From: Mauremys mutica
Lineage: Eukaryota; Chordata; Testudines; Geoemydidae
Direction: 5' to 3'
DNA length: 64,000 nt
Assembly (NCBI RefSeq): GCF_020497125.1
Contig: NC_059074.1
Location: 195,353,415-195,417,414, forward strand
The position numbers were made by a program, and so were the translations under genes. This document shows positions 22,600 through 34,040 of this stretch, one piece after another. Under the pieces are notes generated by a model, which was not told where the DNA came from, searched no databases, and saw only the letters and a list, made by a program, of their open reading frames with translations. The stretch's first letter is position 1. Each line of letters begins with the position of its first letter.

Positions 22600-23574
22600 C
22601 AAAGCTCACTGAAGTGATAGAGCCTTTCCCTTGCTTTAGTGGGCTTTGGTCAGCGCCCCTCAGCATTCCACATCCACAAACTCAGCAACAGCTTTAAATG
22701 CCAGGATGTGGCTGGGATTGTCCCTACATGTGATGGGAATGGAAGCGGGTGACAAATGTAGCGGGGAATTTGGGATGTGGCCAGACAAGAGCAAAGCGGA
22801 GAAGGCAGTCTTGGGACAGTGACATGGCTGGAGAGTGGCAAAGCTTGGTGACCCCCAATTTAGAGACAAGACAAAAATGTAAAGTATGTCTGCTCTCCAC
22901 TGGGATAGTCTTTCTTTGCTGCAGAGCCCTGGGGAGGGGAGGATGAGAAGCTGTCATGTTCATCTACATCTTTGCCAGACTATGTAGCATATTCAAAGTG
23001 ATGACTACAGTTCAGTTGCAGGTCTCTACTTCTTAAAGAAGCTGGAATTTGTGGTGATGGCCACATCACCCCCCCCAACCCCTTCCTCAGGAAAGAAGAT
23101 GGGTTTAGAAGGTACATTTTCATTGTTTAGAGACACAAAGGTGTCTGGGCTGTCAGCATGCACTCAGCAATGGCTTCCAAGGAAGAATATGGATGGCTCC
23201 GAGCAGAACCACCAAGGGCCTGGTAACTATCAGAGTTCCAAGGAAGGGGCAGCACGTAGCAGTGCTGTCCCAGCAGCAGACCAGCGACTGAACTGCGTGA
23301 GAGTTAGCCACAGAATGATGGTAATGATGGTCCAGATCATTTGCCTCTATGATCCATGCAGAGCAGGAACCCTCAACAGTTGGCTCTACACTCTTGTACC
23401 AAAAGAGGGGGTCAGCCCCTTCCCCTGGGGTGACCTAGAGGTTTCTCCACGGAGCTCGGGTCTATGCAGGGAAGGCTGTAAAGACTGTGTGGTCTGGAGA
23501 GGAGTGGGTAGGCTAAGAGTTGAGCCATTAGGGGGACATGTGCACCTACTCTGTCCCTCAGAGAAGGCCCAGAA
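22600..23574. other. Intergenic
   Basis: No gene recognised. A 179-codon open frame at 23051-23590 runs into the CR1 fragment and has no protein family features, so it is not called. Confidence 0.5.
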
Positions 23575-23771
23575 AAATTATTCTCTTTAACCTCTGAAGA
23601 TAGGACAAGAAGCAATGGGCTTACATTGAAGCAAGGGCAGTTTAGGTTAGACATTAGGAAAAACTTCCTGTCAGGGTGGTTAAGCACTGAAATAAATTGC
23701 CTAGGGAGATCGTGGAATCTCCGTAACTGGAGCAAATTAGCCAAACACCTGTCAGGGATGATAGTCTAGAT
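23575..23771 (+). mobile_element. CR1 3'-terminal fragment
   Basis: The late-ORF and 3' UTR phrases aggacaagaagcaatgggct, ttaggttagacattagg and cgtggaatctccgtaactgg are typical of CR1. It ends at the hAT fragment at 23772. Confidence 0.8.
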
Positions 23772-23900
23772 CAGGGATCGGCACCCTTTGGCATGCAGCC
23801 CATTAGGGAAATCCACTGGCGGGCCGGGATGGTTTGTTTACCTGCAGCATCCAGAGGTTCGGCCGATCGCAGCTCCCACTGGCTGCGGTTCGCTGTTCTA
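23772..23900 (+). repeat. hAT element 5' fragment (CAGGGGTCGGCA family)
   Basis: Starts CAGGGATCGGCACCC and holds ggcgggccgggatggtttgt and ctcccactggctgcggttcg, shared with the complete element at 58002-58333. The right half is missing. Confidence 0.7.
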
Positions 23901-23904
23901 AGGA

Positions 23905-24412
23905 GGAAGAGCGGGGCTGGTTTTATAAAGACAGGAAGTTAGCCACTGAAAGGGGAACTGTAGGGAAGAAGTCTGCAGTCACTCCATGGGAGAAGAGAGG
24001 TGTATTTTGGGGTTACAGGACCAAGGCAGAAAACCAGAGGAAGGGAGGGAGAGTCAGAAGGTCAGGAAAGGTCTGGGAAAAGGCAGTAAGGTACAGGCCG
24101 GGACAGGCCTTGGCTGCTGATTAGAGGGTCCCTGCACTGGAATCCTCAAGAGGACAGGCCTGGCTTCCTCTAACCTCTGGGGAAGTGGCACCATCTGGGC
24201 TGAGAATGGGAAGCCTGCCTGTGTCCGTTCATAAGAAGAGACTTTGATACCCCTGGAGGGCTAAGCCATGAACACAAAGCATCTTGCTTCTCTGAGAGCC
24301 AGGAAGAGAAGGCAGGGTGCACGTGAGAGGAGGAAAGATGTCTGACCTGGAATCAACTAATCCCCAGAGCAACCAGCAGGAGGTGTGCTAGTGGTGAGTG
24401 GACCTTGTGACA
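23905..24412 (+). repeat. GC-rich TATA-containing element, copy 1
   Basis: The block has a TATA box-like tataaag at 23924-23930 and ends with accagcaggaggtgtgctag then tggtgagt (24372-24399). The 28-base terminal motif is also at 45778-45805. Length and layout match the copy at 45270-45815. It may be a solo-LTR-like unit, but terminal TG/CA and a duplication were not established. Confidence 0.45.
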
Positions 24413-24449
24413 TTTATCAACTAAAGTTGTATTCTCATCAAAGAATGAA

Positions 24450-25145
24450 ATCAAGTTGTTTTGAGAAGACTAACTTTCCATATAACCATGTTGACTGGAA
24501 ATAATTATATTTCTACCCATTGTGTTTTTTTTAATTCATTTAATTATTTAATCCTGTATCAGATTTTCCATTATTTTGCCCAGGACTGATATTAGGCTAA
24601 CCAGCCTATAATTACCCTGGCTGTATAGTGCCCTCTCTGAATAGTGCCATAACATTAGCACTCTTCTGATCTTCTGGAATTTCCCTGTTATTGCCAGGTT
24701 CTTTAAAAATTAACATCAGTGACCACCGAGAGGCCACTCTTCTATGACTCTTGGGTGCAAATTATCTGGGCCTGCTGATTTTAAAATGTTTATCCCAAGT
24801 AAATGCTGTTCAACATTCTTCTTAAACTACTTCCAGTCCATTAGTAATGATTACCCTCATGTGATATGAATATATCAACCTGATTCTTCAAAATATCAAA
24901 TAAAAATATGTATTGAACACTTCTGTATTTTCTGCATCATTATTAACATTTTTACCATATCTATCTAGTAATGGGACTATCCTATGGCTAGGATTTCTTT
25001 GATTCCTAATATACTCAAAATATTATTTCTTATTGTCCTTAGCCCTGCCAGCCATGGACTTTTCATTGATGTCTTTAACTTCCCATATCACTTGTCTACA
25101 TTTCATAAATTCTCATTTCTATTCATTGCAATCTACTTCACCTTT
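24450..25145 (-). mobile_element. CR1-like LINE fragment, inverted
   Basis: Phrases such as cagattttccattattttgc, aggctaaccagcctataatt and cctgctgattttaaaatg are the antisense of a CR1 ORF2 segment that is very common in turtles and crocodilians. No intact frame remains. It abuts the hAT element at 25154. Confidence 0.7.
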
Positions 25146-25498
25146 GTTCCAAGTAGGGCTGTCAAGTGATTAAAAAAAGTAATCATAATTAATGGCTCTG
25201 TTAAACAATAATAGAATACCATTTATTTAAATATTTTTGGATGTTTTCTACATTTTCAAATATATTCATTTCAATTAGAACACAGAATACAAAGTGTAAA
25301 GTGCCACTTTAATTTTTATTACAAATATTTGCACTGAAAAACAAAACAAAAGAAATAGTATTTTTAAATTCACCTAATTCAAGTACTGTAGTGCAATCTC
25401 TTTATCATGAAAATTGAATTTACAAATGTAGTTATGTACAAAAAATAACTTCACTCAAAAAAAATGTAAAACTTTAGAGCCTACAAGTTCACTCAGTC

Positions 25499-26169
25499 CT
25501 ACTTCTTGTTCAGCCAATTGCGAAGAGAAACAAGTTTGTTTACAATTACAGGAAATAATGCTGCCCACTTCTTGTTTATAATGTCACCTGAAAGTGACAA
25601 TAGGCATTTGCATGGCATTTTTATAACCGGTGTCGCAAGACATTTATGTGCCAGATGCACTAAAGATTCATATGTCGCTTCATGCTTCACCCACCATTCA
25701 GGAGGACATGTGTCCATGCTGATGACAGGTTCTGCTCAATAATGATCCAAAGCAGTGTGGACTGACCCACGTTCATTTTCATCATCTGAGTCAGATGCCA
25801 CCAAGAAGGTTGGGTTTTCTTTTTTGGTGGTTCGGGTTCTGTAGTTTCCACATCGGACTGTTGCTCTTTTAAGACTTCTGAAAGCATGCTCTACACCTTG
25901 TCCCTCAGATGTTAGAAGGCACTTCAGATTCTTAAACCTTGGGTCAAGTGCTGTAGCTACTTTTAGAAATCTCACATTAGTACCTTCTTTCTGTTTTGTC
26001 AGATCTGCAGTGAAAGTGTTGTTAAAACAAACAACATGTGCTGGGTTGTCATTCGAGATTGCCATAACATGAAATATATAGCAGAATGCAGGTAAAACAA
26101 AGCAGGAGACGTACAATTCTCCCCCAAGGAGTTCAGTCACAAATTCAGTTAATGCATAATTTTTTTTAA
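25499..26169 (-). pseudogene. hAT transposase, C-terminal part, broken
   Basis: hAT transposases are RNase H-fold cut-and-paste enzymes with a C-terminal dimerisation domain (hATC). On the minus strand the central part reads RFLKVATALDPRFKNLKCLL and VASDSDDENE. An in-frame stop at about 25736 interrupts it. The downstream segment 25499-25717 reads EWWVKHEATYESLVHLAHKC, LATPVIKMPCKCLLSLSGDI, INKKWAALFPVIVNK and LRNWLNKK, the typical hATC block. The N-terminal zinc finger and the first catalytic residues are absent because the 5' half of the element is replaced by an inverted copy of the 3' end. No active enzyme is expected. Confidence 0.85.
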
Positions 26170-26273
26170 TGAGCATCGTCGGTATGGAAGCATGTCCTCT
26201 GGAATGCCAAGCATGAAGGGGCATACGAATGTTTAGCATACCTGGCACATAAATATCTAGCAATGCCATAGTG

Positions 26274-26387
26274 CCATGCAAACACCTGTTCTCCTTTTCA
26301 GGTGACATAGTAAATAAGCAGGCAGCATTATCTCCCATAAATGTAAACAAACTTGTTTGTCTTAGTGACTGGCTGAACAAGAAGTAG
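26274..26387 (+). pseudogene. Second, inverted copy of the hATC coding segment
   Basis: In the right arm, on the plus strand, the frame reads PCKHLFSFSGDIVNK, QAALSPINVNKLVCLSDWL and NKK then TAG at 26385-26387. This is the same hATC segment as 25499-25600 on the minus strand, in opposite orientation and with separate mutations. It proves that the long arms are duplicated coding sequence. Confidence 0.85.
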
Positions 26388-26775
26388 GACTGAGTGGACT
26401 TGTAGGCTCTGAAGTTTTACATTTTGCTTCTGAGTGCAGTTATATAACAAAAAATCTACATTTGTAAGTTGCACTTTCATGATAAAGAGATTGTACTACA
26501 GTACTTATATGAGGTGAATTAAAAATATTTATCATTTTTACAATGCAAATATTTGTAATAAAAAATATTAAGTGAGTACTATACACATTGTATTCTGTGT
26601 TGTAAATTGAAATCAACATATTTAAAAATGTAGAAAAACATCCAAAAGATTTAATAAATTTCAATAGGTATTCTATTGTTTAACAATGTGATTAAAACTG
26701 CAATTTATTCGTGATTGATTTTTTTGAGTTAATTGTGTGAGTTAACAGCGATTAATTGACAGCCCTAGTTCAACG

Positions 26776-27539
26776 TACTATATAAACACTGATTAGCTAA
26801 TCCACAAACACACCTATGATGAAGGTAAACTGGTGTTATTGCCTCCCCTTTAAAAATGGGGAAATTCAGGCAAAGCAGTAACTTCCCAAGTCCACACGGC
26901 ACATCAGTGTCAGAGCCAGGACTAGAAATTCAGGACTACCTGACTTCCAGTTAGATGTTCATTTCCCAAACTCATGTTGCCTCCCAGTAAGATGCCATTC
27001 GCTCCCCGCCTCCCAATTTATTTTAATAAGAGAGAAAGCCATGCTGCAACCTTCACATCTGGATCCAAAGTTTGGGGGCATTGAGATCTGGTATTTGGTT
27101 TGAGGCACAGCTCTGCTTTTGATAACTGATGCTTGTGATTTTTGTTTGCATTGCTCTGAATTCTGGGATGGAGAAATGGCAATAAGGCACAGACGCGCTT
27201 GCCATTCTATTTCTGTGCTACAAAAGATCCGTAGTTAATTTTATGATAAGAATAACTACACACTTGCTTACCCATCCCTCCAGGGGTATTTGTGTAGTTT
27301 AGTTAATGTCTTAAAAGTGCTTTGAAATTCCCCGATGGAAGGACAAAGTAGCATTCTGGTGAGACAGTCGTCTATTCATAATTAAGTCTGGAACTAGCTT
27401 TCGCTTAAAAAAACCCCAGTCTCAGAACCCAGACTAACCCCAGGCAGGAAGTGCTTAGCGAGAAGCTTCCCCCATACATATGTCATTGCTTAATCATCCA
27501 TTATGCATATCTTACCCCTCCTCTGAAGCATGAGGTATT
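26776..27539. other. Intergenic with a MIR-like SINE
   Basis: About 26830-26960 is MIR-like on + (aaaaatggggaaattcaggc, agtgtcagagccaggac). The remainder is unassigned. Confidence 0.5.
26830..26960 (+). repeat. MIR-like SINE core
   Basis: aatggggaaattcaggcaaa, then agtaacttcccaagtccaca, then cagagccaggactagaaatt corresponds to the conserved MIR middle and 3' part (a gradient of matches, heavily diverged). Confidence 0.65.
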
Positions 27540-27625
27540 AGCCACTACTGGAGACAGGATAGTAGACTAGATGGACCATTGGTCTAATCCAGCCTGGCCA
27601 TTCCTATGGTTCCTGTGAAGCTAGC
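27540..27625 (+). mobile_element. CR1 3' end fragment
   Basis: gtagactagatggaccattg then gtctaatccagcctggcc is the 3' terminus of a second CR1 subfamily. Its antisense is seen at 38740-38765. Confidence 0.8.
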
Positions 27626-27869
27626 TAGGAATGCTGTTCTAAATGAGAGACTCTCTCTGCAAAGCAGAATGGTCAAATATGAAGGAAAAACAGGATGAGC
27701 TAGAAACAAGGAGAGAGAGAGAAAAAAAAACCACCAAGCTTCATATTCAGTGTTCTTGAAGGGTTTGAAGATAAAGCTTTTCTGCAAAAGATGCTGCCAT
27801 ATCTCCTCCCACTAGAGACCAACAGCTTTCTCCGCTCGGTTGTGAGAGAGCGCACCCAAGAACTGCACC

Positions 27870-28140
27870 TGGAAAAATGAAAGTGTTTTACCAGCCTAAA
27901 CCTCTGGTCTTTAATTGATTAAAATTTAATGACAAGCTATTAATAATGAATGCAGCCAGGAAGATGGGAGAAGTGCATTATAATGGCCTCGAGAGTTCTA
28001 TTTAGCTAGAGTTCTCAGCGGAGCTCGAAAAATAATGAAACAGATCTTCAAAGGAACAGATGTAAGAAGCCGTCTCGGGCAGAGCCAGCCTTGCGATTGA
28101 ACAGTGGGCCTGGGAAGCAGTTTTTCCCCTCCTTTTCCAT
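27870..28140. promoter_or_regulatory. Candidate conserved non-coding element
   Basis: This repeat-free stretch holds clustered homeodomain-like cores (ctttaattgattaaaattta, gctattaataatgaatgcag, cattataatgg) and a balanced, undecayed look compared with its flanks. It lies within 30 kb of a signalling gene. Conservation was not measured, so the call is inference. Confidence 0.25.
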
Positions 28141-28164
28141 TAAAAACTTAGCTGCTGTGTAATA

Positions 28165-28395
28165 TAAGGAAGGATGGTCTCGTGGTTAAGGCCCTGCATT
28201 AGGATACAGGGGATCTTGGTCCAATTGCCAGGTCTGCTAGCGATATCTTGTGTGATCTTAATTAATTGAACTCTTTGCCTGTTTCTTATGTCAATAGAGA
28301 GAAATCTTCCCTACCTTGTGGAAGTGTTGTGAAATTAGTTGTTTTAATGCTTGTGAGGTGCTCAGATGTGATGGCGATGGGGGTTGTATAAGGGC
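28165..28395 (+). repeat. MIR-like tRNA-derived SINE
   Basis: The head ggtctcgtggttaaggccct, then atcttggtccaattgccagg, then the tail ttgtgaggtgctcagatgtg follows the order of MIR-type SINEs. Diverged but full length. Confidence 0.6.
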
Positions 28396-28843
28396 CGGTA
28401 TGATGAGTCTATGGGGCATCCCTTTCCCCAAACGTAATTAACGCTCTAAAAAAGCTGGATGGGAGAATCTTGCAGTAACCACCAGCTGCCTGTTCTTGGG
28501 TCTACACAATCTTGCCAACCCTGTTCTTTGGTTCCTCAGTTTCTGAGTGACTGATTTAAAACACCTTGGGCTTGACTGTTAGACGTCCTGCATGCCACAG
28601 CTCCAGATGAAATCCACTGGCACAGCAACTAGTGCTCAGCTCCTCTGAAAACCAGGCTCCTCTACAGTTTCTCAGGTTGGGCACCCTAAACTCAAACACC
28701 TACAATCCGTGGCCACTTTTGAAAATGTGGCTGCCTACAGCTAGGACCATATCATCCCTTAAGATCCACACCCTTCTCTCCTTCTTTCCATGTGGAAGGG
28801 AAGGCAGGGGATACTGCCTCCCCTCTCCTCCAGCCCCCACAGT
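28396..28843. other. Intergenic
   Basis: No gene or clear repeat recognised. An open frame starting at 28632 extends only by entering the GC-rich transposon. Confidence 0.5.
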
Positions 28844-29550
28844 TAGGGTTGCCAACTGTCTAATTGCACAAACCCAAACACCCTTGCCCTGCCCCTTCCC
28901 TAAGGCCCTGCCCTGCCCTTTTCCCGAGGCCCCGCCCCCACGCACTCCAGCCCCGCCTTCCTCCGTCGCTCACTCTCCCCAACCCTCACTGACTTTGACT
29001 GGGCTGGGGAGGAGGTTGAGATGCAGGGTGGGGCCGAGGGTTTGGAATGTGGGAGGGGGCTCTGTGCTGAGCCTGGGACAGGAGGTTGGGGTGTGGGCTC
29101 GGGGATGGAGTTTGGGTGCAGGGGGTTGGGTTGTGGGAGGGGGTTCAGGGTGCAGGCTCTGGCTGGACGGCGCTTATCTCAGGCGAGTCCTGGAAGTGGT
29201 GGCAACTAGGCTCACTGGTGGCACCGCCCCTGCCTGCAAGCACTGCCCCGCAGCTCCCATTGGTTGCGGCTCTCCATTCCTGGCCAATGGGAGCTGCAGA
29301 GTCAGCGCTCAGGGTGGGTGCAGTGCGCAGAGACCCCCTGGCTGTGCCTCCTCCTAGGAGCCACTAACAGACATGCTGGGTGCTTCCAGGAGCGGCATGG
29401 AGCCAGGGCAGGTAGGGAGCCTGCCTTAGCCCCACTGCGCCTCCAGACTTCTAGCAGCCTAAAATCTCCCTGATTGGCTTCAATAGCCTCTGGGAGATCG
29501 AGCCCGATTCCAGCAGACTCCCGGCCAAACTGGGAAGGTTGGCAACCCTA
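28844..29550. mobile_element. Non-autonomous hAT-like element, 707 bp, TAGGGTTGCCAAC family
   Basis: Ends TAGGGTTGCCAACTGTC and (reverse complement) TAGGGTTGCCAACCTTC are flanked by cccacagt (28836-28843) and ctcacagt (29551-29558), 7/8 identical. The interior is GC-rich and contains the palindromic CCAAT module at 29249-29297. Confidence 0.88.
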
Positions 29551-29700
29551 CTCACAGTGTCAGGAATCAATATATGTGGAAGAGAGCAGGCAAAAGGAAA
29601 GGTACGTTAAGGCACAGTTGAGTCTGACTTCTAGTGGGAGTTGTGGGAGGCAGCCAGTGTCTCTCCTGCCTCTCCCCTGCCCTGCTTGTTCCATGTAGAG

Positions 29701-29995
29701 CAGGAGTCGGCAACCTTTAGCATGTGGCCCCTCAGAGTAATCTGCTGGCGGGCCACAAGACATTCTGTTTACGTTGACTGTCTGCAGCACAGCTCCCCGC
29801 AGCTCCCAGTGGCTGCGGTTCACCGTTCCTGGCCAATGAGAGCTTCCCGCAGCTCCCATTGGCCAGGAACGGTGAACCGCGGCCACTAGGAGCTGTGGGG
29901 AGCCGTGCCTGCGGACAGTCAATGTCAGCAAAATGTCTCACGGCCCGCCAGCGGATTATCCTGATAGGCTGCGTGCTGAAGATTGCCGACCCCTA
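29701..29995. mobile_element. Palindromic hAT MITE, 295 bp (CAGGGGTCGGCA family)
   Basis: Left end CAGGAGTCGGCAACC and right end (reverse complement) TAGGGGTCGGCAATC are flanked by atgtagag (29693-29700) and atgtaggg (29996-30003), 7/8. Most of the element folds on itself around ccaatgagagcttcccgcag. Confidence 0.85.
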
Positions 29996-30129
29996 ATGTA
30001 GGGCAAACCGCACTGCCCTGAATGGAATAATTTGGTGACAACCCACTCTGTATAGGGAGCCTCACTGTCTTCTTCTGGTCTGGCCCCTTCCCACCCAGTT
30101 TTCCATAGCAGCAGACAGTCTGGCCCAGA

Positions 30130-30225
30130 GATCACACCCCCTCTTTCACTCTGTGTAAGCTCAAAAGCTTGTCTCTCCACCAACAGAAGTTGGTCCAGTA
30201 AAAGATAGTTTCACCCAGCTTGTCT
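30130..30225 (+). repeat. Penelope-like element end
   Basis: ctgtgtaagctcaaaagctt, then caacagaagttggtccagta and aaagatagtttcacc match the copies at 236-350 and 59222-59340. Confidence 0.6.
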
Positions 30226-30574
30226 CTCTCATCATTGCTTTGGGCCTCCAAGACATCTTCAAAAAGCTAAATGCAATGCCCATCTGCCACTTCTTCCCCT
30301 GCTCTTTGAGCAGTATGTCAATGAAGAAGGCAACTAGCTAACCTTATGAATACAAGTGACACATGAAATATTGACCTGCCAACAGGTAGTATTGTAACTT
30401 GCAAAGCTTGAGCTGTTCAGATCTGACAAGTTACTCAATTTTTTTTATATTCCTGCATGCTGCTTTGCAACTACTAATCATACCTCATGAGTCAACTAGG
30501 CCCTTTGACAATGAGAGATTTCACCAACAGCACGGCCATTTACTGTGACTGAACTAAGACAAGTAGCTTCTTTC
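30226..30574. other. Intergenic
   Basis: No gene or clear repeat recognised. Confidence 0.5.
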
Positions 30575-30703
30575 TAGGGTGCCCAGAGGTCCTGATTTTA
30601 TAGGGACAGTCCCGATATTTGGGGCTTTTTTTTTATATGGGCTCCTATTACCCCCCACCCCACCCTCATCCCAATTTTTCACACTTGCTATCTGGTCACC
30701 CTA
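30575..30703. mobile_element. Small MITE, TAGGGTGACCAGA family
   Basis: Ends TAGGGTGCCCAGAGG and (reverse complement) TAGGGTGACCAGATA. It shares attttatagggacagtcccg with the 19657-19779 copy. Its flanking duplication is poorly preserved. Confidence 0.8.
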
Positions 30704-33700
30704 CTTTCTCACATCATCATATCAGACTGTGGTGTAAGGGACATCTTCCCTTCTCCTTGTTAGCTCTGTTTTTGTTAGTGTCTGGAATGAAGGCATGAGC
30801 TGCAGCTCACTGAGAGCTTCTGGTGCTGGGTTAGAGACAGACATGTTCACACTGTGCTTGCCTGTCCCCTTGCAAAGTGTACAACTTGTGTGTGTTTTGA
30901 CCCAAAAACATTCTGCTCAGCAAGTGAGACAAGCACTACGAGATACTGAGCATCAGGAGTTATGGATGTCATGCGGCTTTGCTATGGTAACAGTGAAATT
31001 TGACACTGGCTTGCCTGGGACTTTGCAGCCAGGTGCATGATAACACAGGTCCTCGGACACTGCTTTCTGTCTGGAATGTGAGTGGGAATTTCAGATTTCC
31101 TTCCTCAGTGGAACCAGCAAGAGGAATTTCTTTTCCCTGCTGGAGCAGAGCAGCAAACAGCTTTTTTTTATTTAACTAGAGCATCTTAAATGGGGAGATG
31201 GTAACTGTGGCTCAAGAGCCTGGTAATTGGATAAAGAGCTTTTCATCTCTATATTAAAGTGAACTGGGTATAAACCAATAATAGCTACGTTATTACCATC
31301 TCATTGCTGATTTGTGGTCTGTGTGAAATTGTTTAGTGATCTCAATGAGACTGCTACTGGACAAGTGTCCAGACTACATAATTTGCCAGCACAGTTGTTG
31401 GCTCTGTTGTCGCTCTCAGGAGAGCAGACACGGAAACAGAACTACTGCTATATCCATAGAGGTAGAGCCCTGTCAGATCATGGATGATGTGGAGAAGCAG
31501 GAGCTATGTTGTTTTATACCTACGGCTTCATCTTCCAGCCCTGCTACTTCTTTGAGCACTCAGTTCACTTTATTTTACGAGACTACTAGACAAGATTTTT
31601 GTACTGATAATAAAAATAATGGAGCTAGTGAAACCTTAAGCCTGTAAAATTGTGTAGAAAAGCCACATGATTTAAGATCACTGTTGAGCAATCCAGATGC
31701 CGTCTCTGATATTGCTCATATTGCAAATTGTTAAGGTACTGGATGTGTATTCTGATACTGATTACAGTGCACGACATTTGTGGTCAGATTCTCTGACTAT
31801 GAACCTGACGAACTGGGCTGTGTCCCTGAAATCCTTATAACAGCGTTGGCCTGGAAAAACAGTAAATGCTTGCCAAACTCCATTCACTTGTGATTCCAAA
31901 ATGCATTGCCACTCACACTAGCTCTTCATAACGTCGTCCATTTTCTTTTTTGTATGTTATGATCAGCAGTGAAAGAGTTAACAGTTAACTATAGTTAATA
32001 GCTGCCATTTTAATGATCATTAGATTTCAAATGAATAAGGCAGTTCACACCTCTCAGACCAATTGTTTCAGGCGGTCTGCAGCCTCAGCTAGACATGACT
32101 GCATCCATGTATATCTGGCTGGGATTTTGAAGATTTATTTTCACAACTATAATAGCTGTAGCCTTTTTTTAAAGAAAACAATAATGAAAGCTTAGATTCT
32201 TGAGAGTAAGAAGTGGCACTAATCTGCCATAAACCAGGCTAATTTGACCCCTGGTGTTTGTATGTAAAGCAATTGTTATCTACTTCAGCTGTCACTCAGT
32301 AAAATTCAAATGATGGTATTCATGGCTAATGTATGGGATCTGAGTTTGAGATTAAAAACCAGTCATTCATGCCCAAGCTAGAAGTACCGGAGAAGACAGA
32401 ATGTTCAACTCCATGTCCGTCTGGCCTAACTAGGAGCAATATTAACATGCTCTACTATGGAGAATGGATAATCGCTAGGACAGTCAGCACAAGATAGGAC
32501 TGGAGGACCTCACCCTGCAGTGTAAACAACCCCCCCCCCACACACACACACAGTACTTAGTCTTTGTAAAGTAGATAGTCTTGATGATGATATATTAGAT
32601 CCTATGACGTTGCACTAACTCTGTCCGTAGAAAGTTCCTGCATGACACCCATCAGAAGTGGATTACTAGTGTGGAGTGCTGTGGGAAAACCATAAGTGGT
32701 TAGATCACAGAAGTGCCCTTCAGTCTAGTTTGCTACACTGCCCACACCGTCTGTGGCCATAGAGTCAGAAAAAAACATCTTTCCAAATCTAATAGACCAA
32801 CTTCTAGCTTCATACACAAAATCTTATCATAACTGGCTAACTGTCTGCTCTGTATTTGGCCAATTTGTTAAAGAAAGCAGAGGCTCTGATGCCATCTTTC
32901 GAAAATTGTTTCTTTAGCTGTCCAGAGGACTAATCAAAGCCATTTCTCAACCTCAGAAAACCTAGAGAGAATTAGCAGTGTATTCAGCTATTGTTAATAA
33001 CATGCCTCATACTGATACCTACAATTTCTGAGAAATCTATAGTTCACCTGTAGTACTAGCATCCCCGCCAATTACTGTAGAAATAGTCTTCAATTTGATG
33101 GGAGCGTGTGTCTAGTATCAATGGGATAGAGTTATCAATCAGATAGAATATGCTCCCAATTGATCTCTTTAGAAGATGTGTAAATGTTGTGTGATTCTAA
33201 TATCATTTACACGATCATAACTCCACTGATGATACTCCTGATTTACACTGATATAAATAAGATAGAATCAGGCCATTTAATATATTGGCCTACCCTGACT
33301 AAGATTTTGCTATGCTGTGTCATGTGTGCCTAACAATTAGTCTAGGTGTTGTGGTAGAGGAGAAACTCAACTAGAGTGAGTATGTCCAGGCATAAAAGAA
33401 TTGAATGCAGTGGTAGCTGGGGGCGGAATTGAAGAAACTTTGTCCTCTCGATAAGGGCCAGTTTGTTAATCTCTTAACCATATTGGTGAGCATTTACTCA
33501 TTCAAGCAGCACTACACACAGGTGACTGGCTCACCAGAGGGAGCACGGCATTCAGAACCAAGCCCTAACTGAGGTTGAATTTAGATCTTTGTCGCATTCC
33601 CTCTTTCCACGTCATTCTTCCATATCCGAGCACTTGCTTTAGTGTGTGCTACTGTAACTATAACTGCAAAACAATTTCAGTTGTTCTCATGCACTCACGA

Positions 33701-34040
33701 TTTTCTGAACATTTCTTCTTTTGGCTGAACATGTCCAGGTTTAGTCTTTGTCTAAAGGTGATTTTTTTTTAAAGCGTTTGAAGGTAATCGGGTTGGTCTC
33801 AGCTCCCATGAAGGTGAGGAAACCCACACTTTAGTGTAAATTAATGATTATAGCCACATTGTTTTCACACAGCTCATTCAAAAATGGACAAACTTTCAAA
33901 CCTGAAATGTGATGTGTAAACAACTGTGACCAAGTTTGAAAAGAATTGTTTGGATCATTGTTACAAGTGATTGATTGGAAAAAAAATCCCACCTGCCCAG
34001 GTACACCTTTATAAAGTCTGCCCCTTTGGGCTGGATCTAA
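30704..34040. other. Long repeat-poor intergenic stretch
   Basis: About 3.3 kb with no recognisable transposon or gene. A C-run followed by CA repeats sits at about 32530-32551. Short open frames, such as 31336-31647, show no family features. Confidence 0.5.

Larger units (their letters stand above)
25154..26767. mobile_element. Fold-back hAT transposon derivative with ~0.6-kb inverted arms
   Basis: Ends TAGGGCTGTCAA and TTGACAGCCCTA are flanked by gttccaag (25146-25153) and gttcaacg (26768-26775), a 6/8 match. The inversion is not limited to the tips: about 25154-25728 and 26170-26767 are diverged reverse complements, leaving a central 440-bp unique part. Both arms carry the hAT C-terminal domain coding region, so both derive from the element's 3' end. 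Confidence 0.9.

Noticed and set aside
23051..23590. 179-codon frame
   Set aside because: Ends inside a CR1 fragment, has no recognisable domain and no splice context.
28632..29357. 241-codon frame
   Set aside because: Begins in unique DNA and extends only through the GC-rich element at 28844-29550.
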